A DNA stretch of 64,000 nt, taken from contig ML660201.1 of NCBI GenBank assembly GCA_007570785.1, positions 40,872,863-40,936,862 on the forward strand, in the 5' to 3' direction. Below, piece after piece: positions 19,926 to 32,050 of this stretch; the first letter of the stretch is position 1; each line of letters opens with the position of its first letter. Below the pieces are notes generated by a model. The model was given only the letters and a program-made list of their open reading frames with translations, did no database searches and had not been told where the DNA came from. A program made the position numbers and the translations under genes. The stretch comes from Antilocapra americana. Lineage: Eukaryota > Chordata > Mammalia > Artiodactyla > Antilocapridae.

Positions 19926-21624
19926 GACTGAAGAAACAGGAGATTTCCAAGGAGTCTTTAGGGCATGGCCTTTTTGCCAACCATATGTACTATATGGAGG
20001 CATCTTAGGGCTCTTCTCTGGCTCTTGGAGAGTAAGGTTGTGGATTTTAGGTGGGCTTGTTCTTATGATAGTTGACAGTAAATACTTACAGAGGTAGAAA
20101 AAAACCAGTTGGCTGCGGAAAATTGTAATGTTTTCCTTCTGTAGGTATAACTCACGGGAATGTTGGAATAAAGAATAAGAAATTCTTCTTACCCTCCTGC
20201 CCTCCCCCGCCCCACCAGCCACTCTCAGCGTTACTGACGTTGCTTGTCCTCCAGCAGGTGGATTTCACATTGGTCTGTGCTATCAGACTTTCTAGGCAGC
20301 AGGCATCATACTGCTTTGGAGTTTGCTCTGGGGTTGGTTAAGTGTGGCTGGGAAATGTGGCTAAGCTTTTAAAAGGGCATGAGTTTTTAGTTCACATCTG
20401 ATAATTATAGAGCCGGCGTGTCTTTCTCTTGCAAACTGGGTAATTGTACATGGGGGGCTTGAGAGGTAAGTGGGTGTGTGCACTTATGTGCACCCACGTG
20501 GACGGCTTATTCAAATGATGCCGTCTCCATTTCGGAGCCTTAGGTGTTGTTGAGATGAGCAGACGGTAATTTACCACCGGATCAAGCCCTAATTTCATTG
20601 TCACCATTTTGGCATGTGTATACCAGGCCTACTCTATTTGTGTCATGTAGAACTCTAGAACAAACTGTTCTGTAAATAATACTTAAAAAATAATGTGGCA
20701 CTACCACCTTCTAAAATAAACTTTTAAAGTGTTGTTTTAGAGAGCTGTTTTATTCTGTTAATTTTTAAAAGTTGAATCCCAGATTTTCTGAGGGTTTAAG
20801 TTAAGTAGTATCTTCTGTTACCACCTCTTTGTTGCTTGCTTTCTTTCATTTTGGTGATAACTCTGAAAGTAACAGGGAAAAGAATCCTATTTTTGGTTTG
20901 CTGTCATAACTCAGAGCTCTGTATGTAACTATTAAAAATAGTTTTAATCATTAAATGTTTGTCAAAAATGAAATGTGCCTAATGCATTTGGGGCTAGCAT
21001 AGTGTAGTGGTAGCAAACAGGGCATGCAGGCAGGATTAGGCAAGTTTCATTTAATCTACACAGAATGGTAAAGAGCCAGCCTGAAAAAATTCAGAGCTTT
21101 CTCATAAAAAATCTTGAAAGGTATATACTTCGCAGTTCCCACTGACCCCACAGCTTCCAATTGTCCCTGACTTTGAGGCTGAATGTAGTTTCAAAACTGC
21201 ACAAACACAGTGATGAGGCTGGAGTCGTGGAGTTCTTATGTGTGGCCACCGAGAATCCTTTGTCCCTCCTTCCCATGGTGGGCATTTCAGTTTGTACCTC
21301 TGACATGAGGAAATGAGCCCAAGGGCCTCAGTTCTGTCACTTTCTGAGACTAATTCTTTTTGGCAGACTGGTTCTTGGAATTTTGTGATGGGCAATTAAG
21401 AGGAAAGGAATTGGGGAGGAAGGCAAAAGAGACCAGAGGAGAAGCTAAGGGTGGAAGGAATTTCAGGGGGAGAGAAGACTCTCGAGGAGTCAGGAATGGG
21501 AGCAGCTGTAGTATTTGAGAGCAGCAGATGGGATTTTAACGAAAGTTCAGAATTATGTGTCTGCTTCATAATGCTTAAGAAACAAAATTGAAGATTAGAG
21601 TTATTTTGAAATTGCTGGACTATG
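19926..21624. other. Repeat-poor stretch
   Basis: No gene or confident repeat. A weak CTCF-like word ('tccagcaggtggat') occurs near 20252. Frames up to 100 codons have no recognisable domain. Confidence 0.5.
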
Positions 21625-22300
21625 TTTGTATCAGGGTTGAGTCAGGAGACAGAAACTACACTAAATATTTTAACAGAGAGAATTTAATACAAAAAAATAT
21701 CAACGAGATATTGAAGAACTGAAAAGGCAAGAAGACGACACTGGGGCATCATGGAAGTAGCAACCACAGGAGGCATTTGCCACTCCGGGGGTTGGGATCA
21801 TTAAAATTTGGAAGCTTGGTGGAGGGGCCCTGTGAGACCAAACTCCCATCTTCAAGATAATGGCTGGTGCTGAGGCCTCTGAGCTCAGAAGAAGGAAGCT
21901 GACAGCCAGACCTCTGAGAGATGGTACTGCCTCATTGGTGTTATGGAGTCTCTGAGCTCAGGTGAGGAGCGGAGGGCTGGGACCTGGACCTGAGGAGCAG
22001 ACAGGATAGAACGGTGGTCCATGAGGAATACAATGGTTCCAGAAAGACTGCTAAGTGGATTCAGTCAGCAGCCACCACAGAAAGGAAGTGAAGAAGCTTC
22101 ACTTCACAGCTTCTGGAGTGAAGAAGCAGGGCTAGGCCAGTCACAGGAACAGGAAGCCAATAGGTAATAGACAGGAAGGAACAACCCACACCTCCCTCTT
22201 CCAGCATGTAGGTTCCATCTAGTGCACTCTATGGGCATAGCCTAAGAGACAGCAGCTAACAAAGTGGAAGCATAGTTCACAGAGCCCCAGCCCTAGCATC
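21625..22300. other. Possible old LTR-like sequence
   Basis: The purine-rich composition and phrases such as 'aatttaatacaaaaaaatat' resemble degraded LTR-class repeats, but I cannot name a family or define ends. A small inverted repeat (GAAGTGAA / TTCACTTC) lies near 22087-22107. Confidence 0.3.
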
Positions 22301-22522
22301 ACAGAAATGGTATGGAAAAGACGGGTTTGAAAGTGAGAGGTAGCAGCTTAAAAACAGGCTCAGTTTTTAAGTATAGAACTTTGAGACTGGACTGTGGAGG
22401 GCTTTAGAAGTGCTACACAAAAATCATGGTTCCAGCTTTATAAATGTAATTTATGAGAGTTTGTTCTTGTAGTCTCCAGATTTCTATCTTGTACAATACT
22501 AATGTCCAAATTAGTGATTTTT

Positions 22523-22637
22523 CTTTTTGGCCATGCCATGAGGCACATGAGATCCCAGTTCCCTGTCCCTTGATTGAACCTGTGACCCCTGCAGTGCCAG
22601 TGCAAAGTCCTAACCACTGGACCACCAAGGAAGTCCC
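22523..22637 (-). repeat. CHR-1-like SINE
   Basis: Antisense cetartiodactyl tRNA-derived SINE: 'ttggccatgccatgaggcac', 'gatcccagttccctg', 'ccttgattgaacctgtgacc', ending in the tRNA head complement 'ggaccaccaaggaagtccc'. Confidence 0.8.
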
Positions 22638-22707
22638 TAGTTACTTATTTTTTTATAATATACTTCTATGTAGTATTGTTATTAATTAAGTTTGTCCTTT
22701 AGTGAAG

Positions 22708-22895
22708 AGGTTTGCACACTGTAGCTTGTGGGCCAAATATGGCTAGCTGGCTGTTTTTATAAGTCAGATTTTTTAAAATTTATTTTTATTGTAACAAATT
22801 CAATAAAGGCTTTTTACTTTATAATATTGTAAAAGTCAGATTTTATTGAAATACAGCCATGCCCATTTGGTTGGCAAAAAAAGTTTGCAGACTTC
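22708..22895 (+). mobile_element. MER1-type hAT remnant with small insertion
   Basis: 'gtagcttgtgggccaaatat' at the left and 'tattgaaatacagccatgcc' at the right match the MER1 family. A 60-base segment (22773-22832) interrupts it between two copies of AAGTCAGATTTT (22761-22772 and 22833-22844). Confidence 0.65.
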
Positions 22896-22973
22896 TTCTC
22901 TAATGTAAATTTCTACTATAAATCTCTCATATAAATTTTAGTTCTGATTTAAAATAGAAGACCGTGACACATA

Positions 22974-23174
22974 GGGCTTCCCAGGTGGTGCTAGTGTTAA
23001 AGAACCTGCCTGCCAGTGCAGGAGATGTAAGAGACACAGGTTTGATCCCCTCAAGGAGGGCATGGCACGCCACTCCAGTATTCATGCTGGAGAATCCCAT
23101 GGACAGAGAAGCCTGGTGGGCTCTGTCCATAGGGTCACGGAGAGTTGGGCACAACTGAAGCACCTTAGCACGCA
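22974..23174 (+). repeat. Bov-tA SINE
   Basis: Starts 'gggcttcccaggtggtgcta', has a B-box-like 'ggtttgatccc' at about 23039-23049 and ends 'gaagcaccttagcacgca'. Flanks TGACACATA (22965-22973) and TGACACACA (23175-23183) form a TSD with one mismatch. Confidence 0.92.
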
Positions 23175-23183
23175 TGACACACA

Positions 23184-24184
23184 AGTTTAGAAAAGTAACT
23201 CTGACAATACAAAAACCAGACACACAGGATAAATCTTTATGTTAAAAAAAAAAAATGAAGGCATTGTGCAAGCGTGAGTGAGTGCTACCAAAATTTACCT
23301 TGGCTTTCTGAGAGAATGGACAAACATGCATGATTTTTTGGATCTGCTGATAAAATTGAGATACTGCCATCTTTCTTGAACAGATAATTGCTGCTTGAAC
23401 AGGGTCTATCCAAATAAGACATTCCACTAGAGGCATCTTCTGAAAGAATGTTGAGTTAGACTCTTGGAGACCTGGTGCCTCCATATTCATGCTGCTCTGT
23501 AACTATGGGTGAACCAGTTAACCTTGGAAATTCATTTTCACATAGATGCCCTGAGAAGTAGAATTTTCACATTTATTCTTGTAGCTCCTTGGTCAGTGTC
23601 TCCCACCCTGACACTTTTCCTGAGCTCTAGCCTGCATATAGGATGGCCTTCTGGACAGCATACTTAAGTTGTCTTCCTGGTGCTTCAGACCTATCATGTC
23701 TCTGATGGACATGACTGATGACCACAGGTATCCAGTGCTCCTCTGTTGCTGGACTGTTTCAGGCTACATCAGGACGTTTGCAACTTCTCTTCCCTCTTGA
23801 AGTTAGGCACAGTCATATGTCTACTTTTAGCCGATAGATTGTGACTGGAAGTGATGCGTCCCGTTTCTGGGCCGAAGTACTTAATTGTCAGGGTATGACT
23901 CTAGCACACTTTTTTCCTGCTCTTGTATCAAGCAGTGTTCCAGACAGCAGTATATCCGCCAGTCTCTGCCCCAGAGGGAGGGCTGTTGAAGCACAATAGA
24001 CATGTAGCATAAATGAGAATTTTGTCCTTATTATGTCAATCACTGATATTTGTGGGTTGTCAGTTAGTATAGTTCATTTTAATCTAGCCTAATCATTACA
24101 GTGTTCAGCCAAAACTTATCTTCCTTTTCCTGTCTGCTGCCTCTCTGTTCCTGACGTCATAGGATGGCACAACTCTAAATATAC
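23184..24184. other. Unassigned, with LTR-like trace at 23790-24100
   Basis: No gene. Positions 23790-24100 ('tgactggaagtgatgcgtcc', 'gacatgtagcataaatgag') resemble an old LTR-class repeat that also appears at 51715-51985. The rest is unassigned. Confidence 0.4.
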
Positions 24185-24915
24185 TTGCCAGAGACCTGGA
24201 AATCACGTTTTTACATTCTGTCTTCTCTTGCTCTCAATATCCAGTCAATTTTCAGGTCTCATAGCTTCTATTTCCTTAATACCATTTGTAGTATACCTCT
24301 CTGTTGATTCCTACCAGTATTGTCTTATTTTAGGATATATAACCTCTCACCTGGACTATTAATTTTTAACTACTCACTATTTTTATAATCTTATTCCAGT
24401 CTACCCCCATTTCATATATATAGGAAACCTAAATTGGATCATGTCCCTTCGATTTTCAGAAATCTTAATGGATTCTGTGCCAACCCGAGAGAAAGCAAAC
24501 TCCCCAGCATGACAGGCAAGCTTATGCACAGCCTTCCCAGTCTCCTAGTGTACCCTCTGTGTGTTCTGTCCTCATCGACCTCCCTGTAATGTCCTCTGCC
24601 TAGAAAAACCTTCCTTCAATCTGCCTGTTCATCTCTCTTTAAGTCCTTTTAAGTTTTAGCATAAGAGTTACTTCTTCTATAAGCCCTTTCTGAATTTCCC
24701 AGATGCACTTAGATGTTCCTTTCTTACTGTTCTCTTTGTTCTTTGTACACACTTCTTTACATAGACTAACACATTAAATACAATTGCTTGCATGCCTGGC
24801 TCTCTTTACTAGATGGTCACTTTCTTGAGGGTAGTTTCTGACCTTTGTTTCCTCTTTGGCGCAAGTAATTCACAGAATATCTAGTACTGGAATAATTTTA
24901 ATTGTTGATGAATGA
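24185..24915 (+). repeat. L2 LINE 3' region
   Basis: The most complete L2 here: 'ctggactattaatttttaac', 'ggatcatgtcccttcgattt', 'gagaaagcaaactccccagc', 'cttcttctataagccctttc', and an end with 'tggaataattttaattgttg'. The order agrees with the L2 3' end. Confidence 0.75.
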
Positions 24916-25939
24916 TTTACTTTAAAATAAGGAATAATTATTCCTGTGAATAAATATAGGGCAAAAATAATTTAAGTTCAGTAACAGACATTACTAAGCT
25001 ACCATTATTATTATTTTTTTAGGGGAGGATAGCATGTACTTTAAGAATCAAAGAACTTATTTTTCAACACTGGCTTAGGTGACCAAAATACTTTTTAATC
25101 AATATTAGTGAAAAGTCATTATTTTTTTTTTTATTGTCATGATCTTATGAAAGGATTAGGAATCTTAATGTTGGCCAGTATCCGTTTTTAAAATGTTCTA
25201 GTTAGCAAGTAGAAGTTTAAAAAATACTGACACAGCCATGGAGATCACATGGTAGTCTCTAAAAATATTGTTAGCGAATTCAAAAAGGGCAGCTCTTTTA
25301 TAGGCATAGTGGATCTTTTTTACTTAAAATGTTACACTAAATTCTATTCCAGAGATATTTTTAGTAACATAAGAAGCCAAAATGAAATGGAGAAAATGTT
25401 TCAGAAACCTCAAAAATATTTATATCCTGTGGCCCAGTGATTCTTCTTCTGGGGTAATATCCTTTTGGGTGGTTTTGGTCTTCCTGTGGGGTGAGGGGTA
25501 AATCTCCAAATAATACAGCGAGCCAGGCTTTGAACGCTATATGAGGGCACTTTCTTTTTCCCCTCAGCCTGGCGCAGCTACAGGCAGGGTGGCAAGTGAC
25601 TCATGGCTCCCAGTTTCCCAGGAGCCACTCAGAGCCCCCATACTCAGTGACTTATGCTGTGCCTGCCCTACTAGCTCATGGTATTCCCAAGTGTGGGCGT
25701 GTGTGTGGGGAATAGGTTCTCTGTTCCTAAGATAGCAGAAGTCTTAGTGCTCTGATGTCCCTTTACTGCTCTCACACACTCTCACTTATAAAAGTTCATT
25801 GCAGAACCTTACAGCTGAGCTCTCTGCTACTTTCTAGACAGTTTTCTTCATGTTCTCTTTCTCGCCAAGCTTGTAGTCTTCCTTTTTGTATAAATGCCAC
25901 GTTATTTTTGAACTAGGTCACTCTTTCTCACCTCTTCAG
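24916..25939. other. Unassigned stretch
   Basis: AT-rich up to about 25400, then more GC-rich. No gene or repeat recognised. Confidence 0.5.
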
Positions 25940-26320
25940 TCCCCCAGTACCATTTTCTCTTTCAACACACAAATGATTGTTTGCACAAACCAGTTATTTC
26001 CATTTCCCTCTCAGTTGAATTAGAGCACCTGTGTTTTATTTTCATAGCCTCTACTGCTTTTTCTGGGAAATGTTTAGCGAGATGCTTGCTCTTCTAGCTG
26101 GTCTGTGAGCTCAACAAGGGTTGGGCTATACCTCTCTGTGTCAGTGTTGTGTCTCCAGGTGGTGGTGGTGGTTTAATTGTTAAGTTACAGCCTACTCGTT
26201 TGCACCCTCATGGACGGTAGTGCACCAGGCTCCTCTGTCCATGGGATTTCTCAGGTGAAAATACTGGAGTGGGTTGCCATAAATAGATATTCAATAAAAG
26301 CTATTGATGAACAATCAAAG
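25940..26320 (+). repeat. L2 3' end interrupted by a BovA unit
   Basis: L2-like sequence ('ctggtctgtgagctcaacaa', 'tgtcagtgttgtgtctccag') resumes after the insert as 'atagatattcaataaaagct', the L2 terminus. Confidence 0.6.
26158..26281 (-). repeat. BovA-type SINE fragment
   Basis: Antisense BovA unit: (GTG)4, 'caccctcatggacggtag', 'ccaggctcctctgtccatgg', 'aatactggagtgggttgcc'. It splits the L2 end. Confidence 0.8.
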
Positions 26321-27573
26321 AAAACACATGAAAGGCACACCTATATTCGGGCTTCATTGATTTTAGAGAAAGTTAGGCTGGACCCTTGCTGTGTGGCTTG
26401 GCGCTGTTAGTGGCCTTGAGGAGAGTGCGTGTGCACTTTGGCTGGTATATGTGCTTTTCATCAACACATCCCATGAGGATTTTCTTGACCCCTTCATTGA
26501 AGGTGTTTTGTACATCTCTTCATGTCTGTAATAGTCACAGTGCTTAGAACTGGGAGTACATGTCTCTGTCCTTGAGACATCTAACAGATGAGTAGAATGT
26601 GAAGTGTAATAACCTTTGATGCATAGTAGGCATTCAGCACTGTTGAATGAATGACTCACTACCACAGGGCACCGTGGAATCAACTGATGTTCCATTAGTG
26701 AAAATGCTCCAATCCCAATTTCTTATTTACTTGGGGTTAATGATGTGAAGGAGTGGCTTGATAACAGAAAAAAATCAACTAAGGAAATAATTTATTTTCA
26801 TAATAAACACATTGTATATTGATGTAAAGGTTCAGCTTTTATTGAAGGATAATGTTTTTTTCCTACCACTTCTTAAGGTTTTGGTGTGTAGGGTCAGAGG
26901 TGGAGGAGTGGAGCTGGGAGAAGCTCCTGGCTCTTCCTTTTGAGCGATGGTGCAGACATTTATTGGAAGCAGGCATTAGGGCATTTGGTTACAGTCATTG
27001 TGAGCTTTGTGCTCAACAGACCAAATGAAGGCTTGTTGCCGTCTGGCTCCCTCGGTGTGCTAATCAGGGCGGTTGGAGAAGAGGAGGAGGAGGAGGAGAG
27101 AAGGGCTGTTGGTCTAAATGTTGGAGGCCTGATTGTGTTCAAAGACTCAAGTGGCTAGCTTAACTCAGGTTATTAAACATTCTGCAAGACTTATCCTTAT
27201 GTTTGTTTTCGTTTTTTCTTCTTGCCACTTTATCCAGGAGATATGAGCAATGAAATGATATTTATTTTGCAAATGTGAAAGGATATTTTGTTTTATGTGG
27301 TATTTGAAATATCCATTTGCTTCTCTCTGTCTATTTACTCTGACAAGTCCTTGTATCGCAGGCATAGCTGAGTTAGGAGCTGGGGATCATGCATTGTATT
27401 CTTTGGGGGGAAAAGAATGTTAAACTTCAACAGATAAGATTATTTAAATAAGTAATCCTTTTTTTTGTTATTGGAGCCTTCACTCTTGCATTTGAATGTA
27501 AACAACAGAATGTGCAAAGCTAACCAAGGACAAGACTTTGTAAAAGAAGAGAATTTGTTATTAAAAAACCACT
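26321..27573. other. Unassigned stretch with (GAG)n tract
   Basis: No gene is supported. An L2-terminus-like phrase ('gtaggcattcagcactgttg') lies near 26626-26650. A purine tract rich in GAG units runs from about 27075 to 27098 and creates the poly-glutamate run in a chance plus-strand frame at 26940-27158. Confidence 0.5.
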
Positions 27574-27589
27574 TTACAATAGTAAGGAG

Positions 27590-27794
27590 GGCTCTTCCAG
27601 CTGCAAAGAATCCGCCTGCAATGCAGGAGATATAGGAGATGTGGATTTGATTCCTGGGTCAGGAAGATCCCCTGGAGAAGGAAATGGCAACTCACTCAAG
27701 TATTCTTGCCTGGGAAATCCCATGCTTAGAAGAGCCTCGCGGGCTATGGTCCATAGGGTCACAAAGAGTTGGAGATGACTGAAGCGACTGAGCC
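27590..27794 (+). repeat. Bov-tA SINE
   Basis: Tail of the tRNA-like head ('gctgcaaagaatccgcctgc'), 'caggaagatcccctggagaa', 'caagtattcttgcctggg', ending 'gatgactgaagcgactgag'. Similar flanks TTACAATAGTAAGGAG (27574-27589) and TTACAATAAGGAG (27795-27807) form the TSD, with a small indel. Confidence 0.92.
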
Positions 27795-27807
27795 TTACAA
27801 TAAGGAG

Positions 27808-28859
27808 CAGTAATTTAGGCAACTCTGTCTTGTGGCCTGAGGTTTACTGTTTACTTATTTACTGAAAATTTCTGGTACACTTTCTGGAAGCCAGACACTT
27901 TTGGTTTTCTATGAGCCTTTTGTCTTTTGGAGGAGAAAGTCAAGTTATCTAAAAATGAAAATTCTATAATCTGATAATTATTAAATACTTATCATGTTAC
28001 AGGCATTGGCAACACAATAACTAACAGGACAAAGCCCCTTCCTTCAAGGAGTTTACAGTGTAGTGGAGAAATGTTGGCCTTAGAATTTGTAACCAACAAA
28101 GCCTGGGATGTGTGTGTGTGTATGTGTGTGTGTGTAGCTCAGCAGGCTGCACAAAGGAGGTGGTTCCTTAAAAACAAATCAGAATAAGTCTGTTGGAGGG
28201 AGAAAGAGCACGTGGTATGAAGGGAAGAAAGCTTGGGATGGCCTGGTAGTGCTTGTAAAGGTAGGGATGTGGTCAGCCTAGGACCGGAATGGGAGCAGAG
28301 GCAAAGGGAACGGGAAAATCAGGCAAAGACAGCTGAGGGGCTTGAACTTCATTGAAATAAACACCCCCTTTCTTAGAGAACTTATTTTTCCTTTGTGAGC
28401 TAAGAGAGGATCCTCATGTGAGAGATCATTTCTTCATGCCATGGAAAATCTTTTCTCAGATTCTTACTGATATTTTTCCTATTCGAGTCTATTCAGTTGT
28501 ATATGCTACTTTATTCCTCTTTCATCAGTTAAGCATTGTTCTAATAAAGGTAGGGTCTAGAATGCATGGATGAGTAATCACCCTCTCTTTGACAGTACCT
28601 AGTACATACCTCACAGAGGCCTCATCCTGGTTCTCCTCCAGGGTGTGAGTCCTTTGAGAGCAGGGATGAGGGCCGCTTAACCTCTGTGTCATCATGGCAG
28701 TAATTGTGTGTTTTGAATGCTACAGAAGGGCACACTCAGGGATTTGTCACGGGTCCTTCTGAAGTTTGCATTTATGAAATATGATTTTAAAAGAAAACTT
28801 ACACATGCTTACCACAGTAGCTAGCACATGGAAAATGTCTAATGAATGGTAATTTTCTA
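27808..28859. other. Unassigned, with (TG)n at 28109-28136
   Basis: No gene. Positions 27985-28350 resemble a medium-copy mammalian repeat I cannot name. An interrupted (TG)n tract lies at 28109-28136. 'gctagcacatggaaaatgtc' near 28822 resembles an L2/MIR terminus. Confidence 0.45.
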
Positions 28860-31209
28860 CCTCTTTTAATCAAAGCTGCATCACTGCATCATGCTATATC
28901 CTTGTTAAATTCTTACAGGTTTTTGCATTGCTTGATGAATTAACAGAAGTGATATGCGCTTTGTTATTACATTATTGTATCAATTTGTTCTCCATTCTGT
29001 GATGCCAGTAAGTAACACTGTTTACTTACTGTTTAAAAATCAGGCAAAGAAAGGGCTTGTTGCAGCATTTTAAAAATGATCTAGGATGTTTGAGGTAAAA
29101 TGTCAGCCAGATTGCCCCACGCTGAGATTGCTTGGAAGACAGTCGTGTTCTGAGACTCTAGAGTAGTGTATTCCTCAAGTGGAGCAGCGTGGGAGGGTCA
29201 GCACTGCAGGTTTGCAGAATGCAGAGTGTCAAATGAGCAGGCTCTATGATCATTGTTAATGCAGTCACACCCCTGCCTCCCTTTGCCACCCTGCCTCTCC
29301 AGCCAGCTTGTGGGAGTGTCTGCTTCGGTGGATCACGCCAGCTACAGAGAGCACCTTCCCAAACCTTCCAGAATGCCTCATCCTTGAGACCTCAGACTAC
29401 TTGCATGTGGTCTAAGGGTATGTGATGCCTTGCTTAGGAAACATGAATAAAAGTTTACCTTGTATTTTCAGGAATCACAAATATATAGAAACCAAGGCAA
29501 TTAAGGATGTTTCTTTGGTAGAGCAATGTTCTGGAGGCTGAACAAATGACTCATGATTGCTAACAGGCTTCGAGAAGCTTCCTGGGCATGCCCAGTGGGA
29601 TGCTGCTTGATGAAAGGTAGCTTGGTGGTCTCAGAATAAGGTTTATCTACCTTGTTCTTTTAGCTTTCCTTTGTTTTTGTTTTTGTTTTTTCTTTTTGGT
29701 AAAAGGTTGATGAACTCTTGACACAAGCCCTTCACAGATGGTCCCCCTTCTGTGTGGCAGGTGCTCTGTTCCTAACAGGTAGCTTTCTCTTTTCATGCTA
29801 ACAGGAAACTGGCTCTTTGAGGATAATCTAAAGCTCTGTGCAACCTCTGCCTTTTCGAAATGGAAGGCTCGGCTCCCAGGGGCTCAGACCCAGTGCGCTG
29901 TTTTTAATTGGCAAAAACATCCCCTAACCCAACAGTGATGCATTGTGTCTGTTCCCAGAATGACTTTCATTAGAGTTTCCAAGAACTCTATCCTGGTGTG
30001 GACCAGTTCACCTTAGAACAGCCTTTGTAAGATGGAATAGAGTGGAGGGGGGGAGGATAGAAAGGAGAAGGGCTCCAAGAATAGATCTCACTCTTTAAAA
30101 ATAACCATGATACATTAAGTATTAATTGCAATTCTGTTTCAATTTTTAAATAACATTCAGGTCTTTAAAGATTTACATCCACTCATCTAAGCTCAATTAA
30201 ATAAAGTTTAAAACAAAGGAAAGAATGATCAACTTCTGGGTACCATTCAGTGTGTTAAGTTAGTTTCAGAATTTTCCCCCCCTAAAAACGGGACATTTAT
30301 TTTTAGGAGTTACATACTTTGGTTTTTTTTCTGTTGAAAACTCTGCACGGAAGTAGAACAGATCTATCTTGAGAGGAGGTCTATTAAGTTTTCTTGTAGG
30401 TAGCAATAGGTTTTAACTTTTGTATCCTATAGAGAGAAGAAGCTAATATCTGTAAATCTGGCTCATTAGTGGGGATAAGCTATAAAGGAAGCTGTTGAAT
30501 ATTTGGAACGTCTGCTTGACGATTAAAAAAAAACATTCCCTTGGTTGTCTTCTGGGCTTGAGTTTGGTGCCACCTTGTGGGCAGTTGTCAGACTATTATA
30601 TATACCATTGAAAGAAAACTTGCCCCAAGGCAATTAATAATGCACAAAATATATGCTCTGTAAATTAGATTAAAAAAATCCCCAGACTTCAGTGATTCTC
30701 TCACTAGATTCATGAAGCTTCATCTTAGAGGCAATATTGCTACCTAATTTCAGGAAACATGTGATTCTTCCTCAGGAATTTTGATACCCTGCTGAGGTAC
30801 CAGTGTCTTATTATCTGTAGAGAACACTGTTGGGATATCTGTGTTCTTTTTTCTAAATCTTGCGTCTTCATCGTGTTTTAACATGGTTTTCGTTCTTTCA
30901 TTTTGAGCTACATATCAGGTATCCAACAAGATATATCTTCTTAGTGCTAGTTAATACTGTCCATATTAGAGAAAAAAACAATGAAATAAAAATAAATTAC
31001 CTCAAATATAATATCAGATATGAGAAATTATTCATTAACTGATTTTAAATAAAATTTGAATGCCATATTTATCTATGTTTGCCACATGATAGAATTGATA
31101 TACTTTTAATTAATAGAACAAATAAAGTATGCTGTTTGACGCTATTTTGCCTAAGGATACCACTATTTCTAAAGCCCTATGGCAGGTTCAGTGATTCTGG
31201 TGATGTGAT
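28860..31209. other. Repeat-poor island, no gene
   Basis: About 2.3 kb in which I recognise no interspersed repeat, while the rest of the window carries one every few hundred bases. It includes AT-rich segments with homeodomain-type TAATTA/ATTAAT words (30115-30200, 30630-30670), a GC-richer patch near 29260-29400 and the CTCF-like site at 30567-30580. No frame exceeds 70 codons. It could be conserved non-coding sequence or simply old unique DNA. Confidence 0.45.
30567..30580 (-). promoter_or_regulatory. Candidate CTCF-binding motif
   Basis: The minus strand reads CCACAAGGTGGCAC, which matches the degenerate CTCF core CCASNAGRKGGCRS at every position. It lies outside recognised repeats. Occupancy cannot be judged from sequence. 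Confidence 0.55.
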
Positions 31210-31400
31210 TTTTGACCCACTGAAAAACGCTTCTCACAGCAGCCCTCTGAGATATCTAGAACTGATCTATTTCCTATTTTGTCTGTAGAGGAGACAGGGT
31301 AGAAGGCATGAGTGGCTCACCTTGGGTTACTAGGCCTGATAGTGGTGGGGCAGGACTAGAATCCAGCTCTCAGGACAGCTGATCTGCTGCTTCTGTCACT
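31210..31400 (-). repeat. MIR SINE
   Basis: Antisense MIR traces: 'cacagcagccctctgagata', 'gaggagacagggtagaaggc', 'caccttgggttactagg', 'actagaatccagctctcagg'. Confidence 0.55.
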
Positions 31401-31584
31401 AGCTGATGCTGTACCTGTTATTCACATCATAGGGTGACAAATGCAAGAAATGAACATGTCTGTGCTGGTGGGAGTTTTGGAGATCCAGGGTGTTGGGCTA
31501 TGGTGGGAGGAGCCTGGTGAGAGAGGGAGGGAGTGAGAGAGAGATTCCTGCTGGCAGACAGTGGACTTAGAAAACATCTTGTTA

Positions 31585-32050
31585 TTTCTAAAAGGGAAAT
31601 TGGACCCCATTGTTCCCATGATTAAAGCTTTTCAAAGGCTTTTCTGTCTAGATGACAAAGTCCAGAATCCTTTAAGTGGCTCTCAGCTCCTTTATGACAG
31701 CTTCCTGGGTTCTCCTGCCAACCACACGTCACTCCAGCTACACCAGAGTGCTTATTGCCCTTCCACTAGTTCTTTTTCTTACCTTTCTCCCTTTGTTTGA
31801 ACTGCCCCTCACCCATGTTGACTTGACCATCCTTTATCTTCCGTTTTTCCTAATGAATCTAAATTATTCTATTGGCCTCAGTGCACAGCTGGCCTTCCCT
31901 GACCCTTCCCTCTCCTTCTCTAGTCTGCTTAAGGTTCACATTCCTATAGTGCTGTGCAGCTATCCCTTGGAATGTTTTCCTAATTAAACTGTGAAATCCT
32001 TAAGAGAAATTCTCGCATATTATTTACTTTTGTTATTAGAATTGAGCACA
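31585..32050 (+). repeat. L2 LINE 3' region
   Basis: 'gacaaagtccagaatccttt', 'ctaccagagt'-like sequence near 31742, 'gccttccctgacccttccc', 'ctgtgaaatccttaagagaa', 'tagaattgagcacaagatc' follow the L2 order. The 103-codon plus frame at 31676-31987 is a translation of this repeat. Confidence 0.7.

Noticed and set aside
20250..20264. Second CTCF site ('tccagcaggtggat')
   Set aside because: It departs from the core at the final GGC positions; much weaker than the site at 30567.
26940..27158. Plus-strand frame with a run of glutamates
   Set aside because: The run comes from a GAG-rich low-complexity tract; no domain, promoter or splice context.
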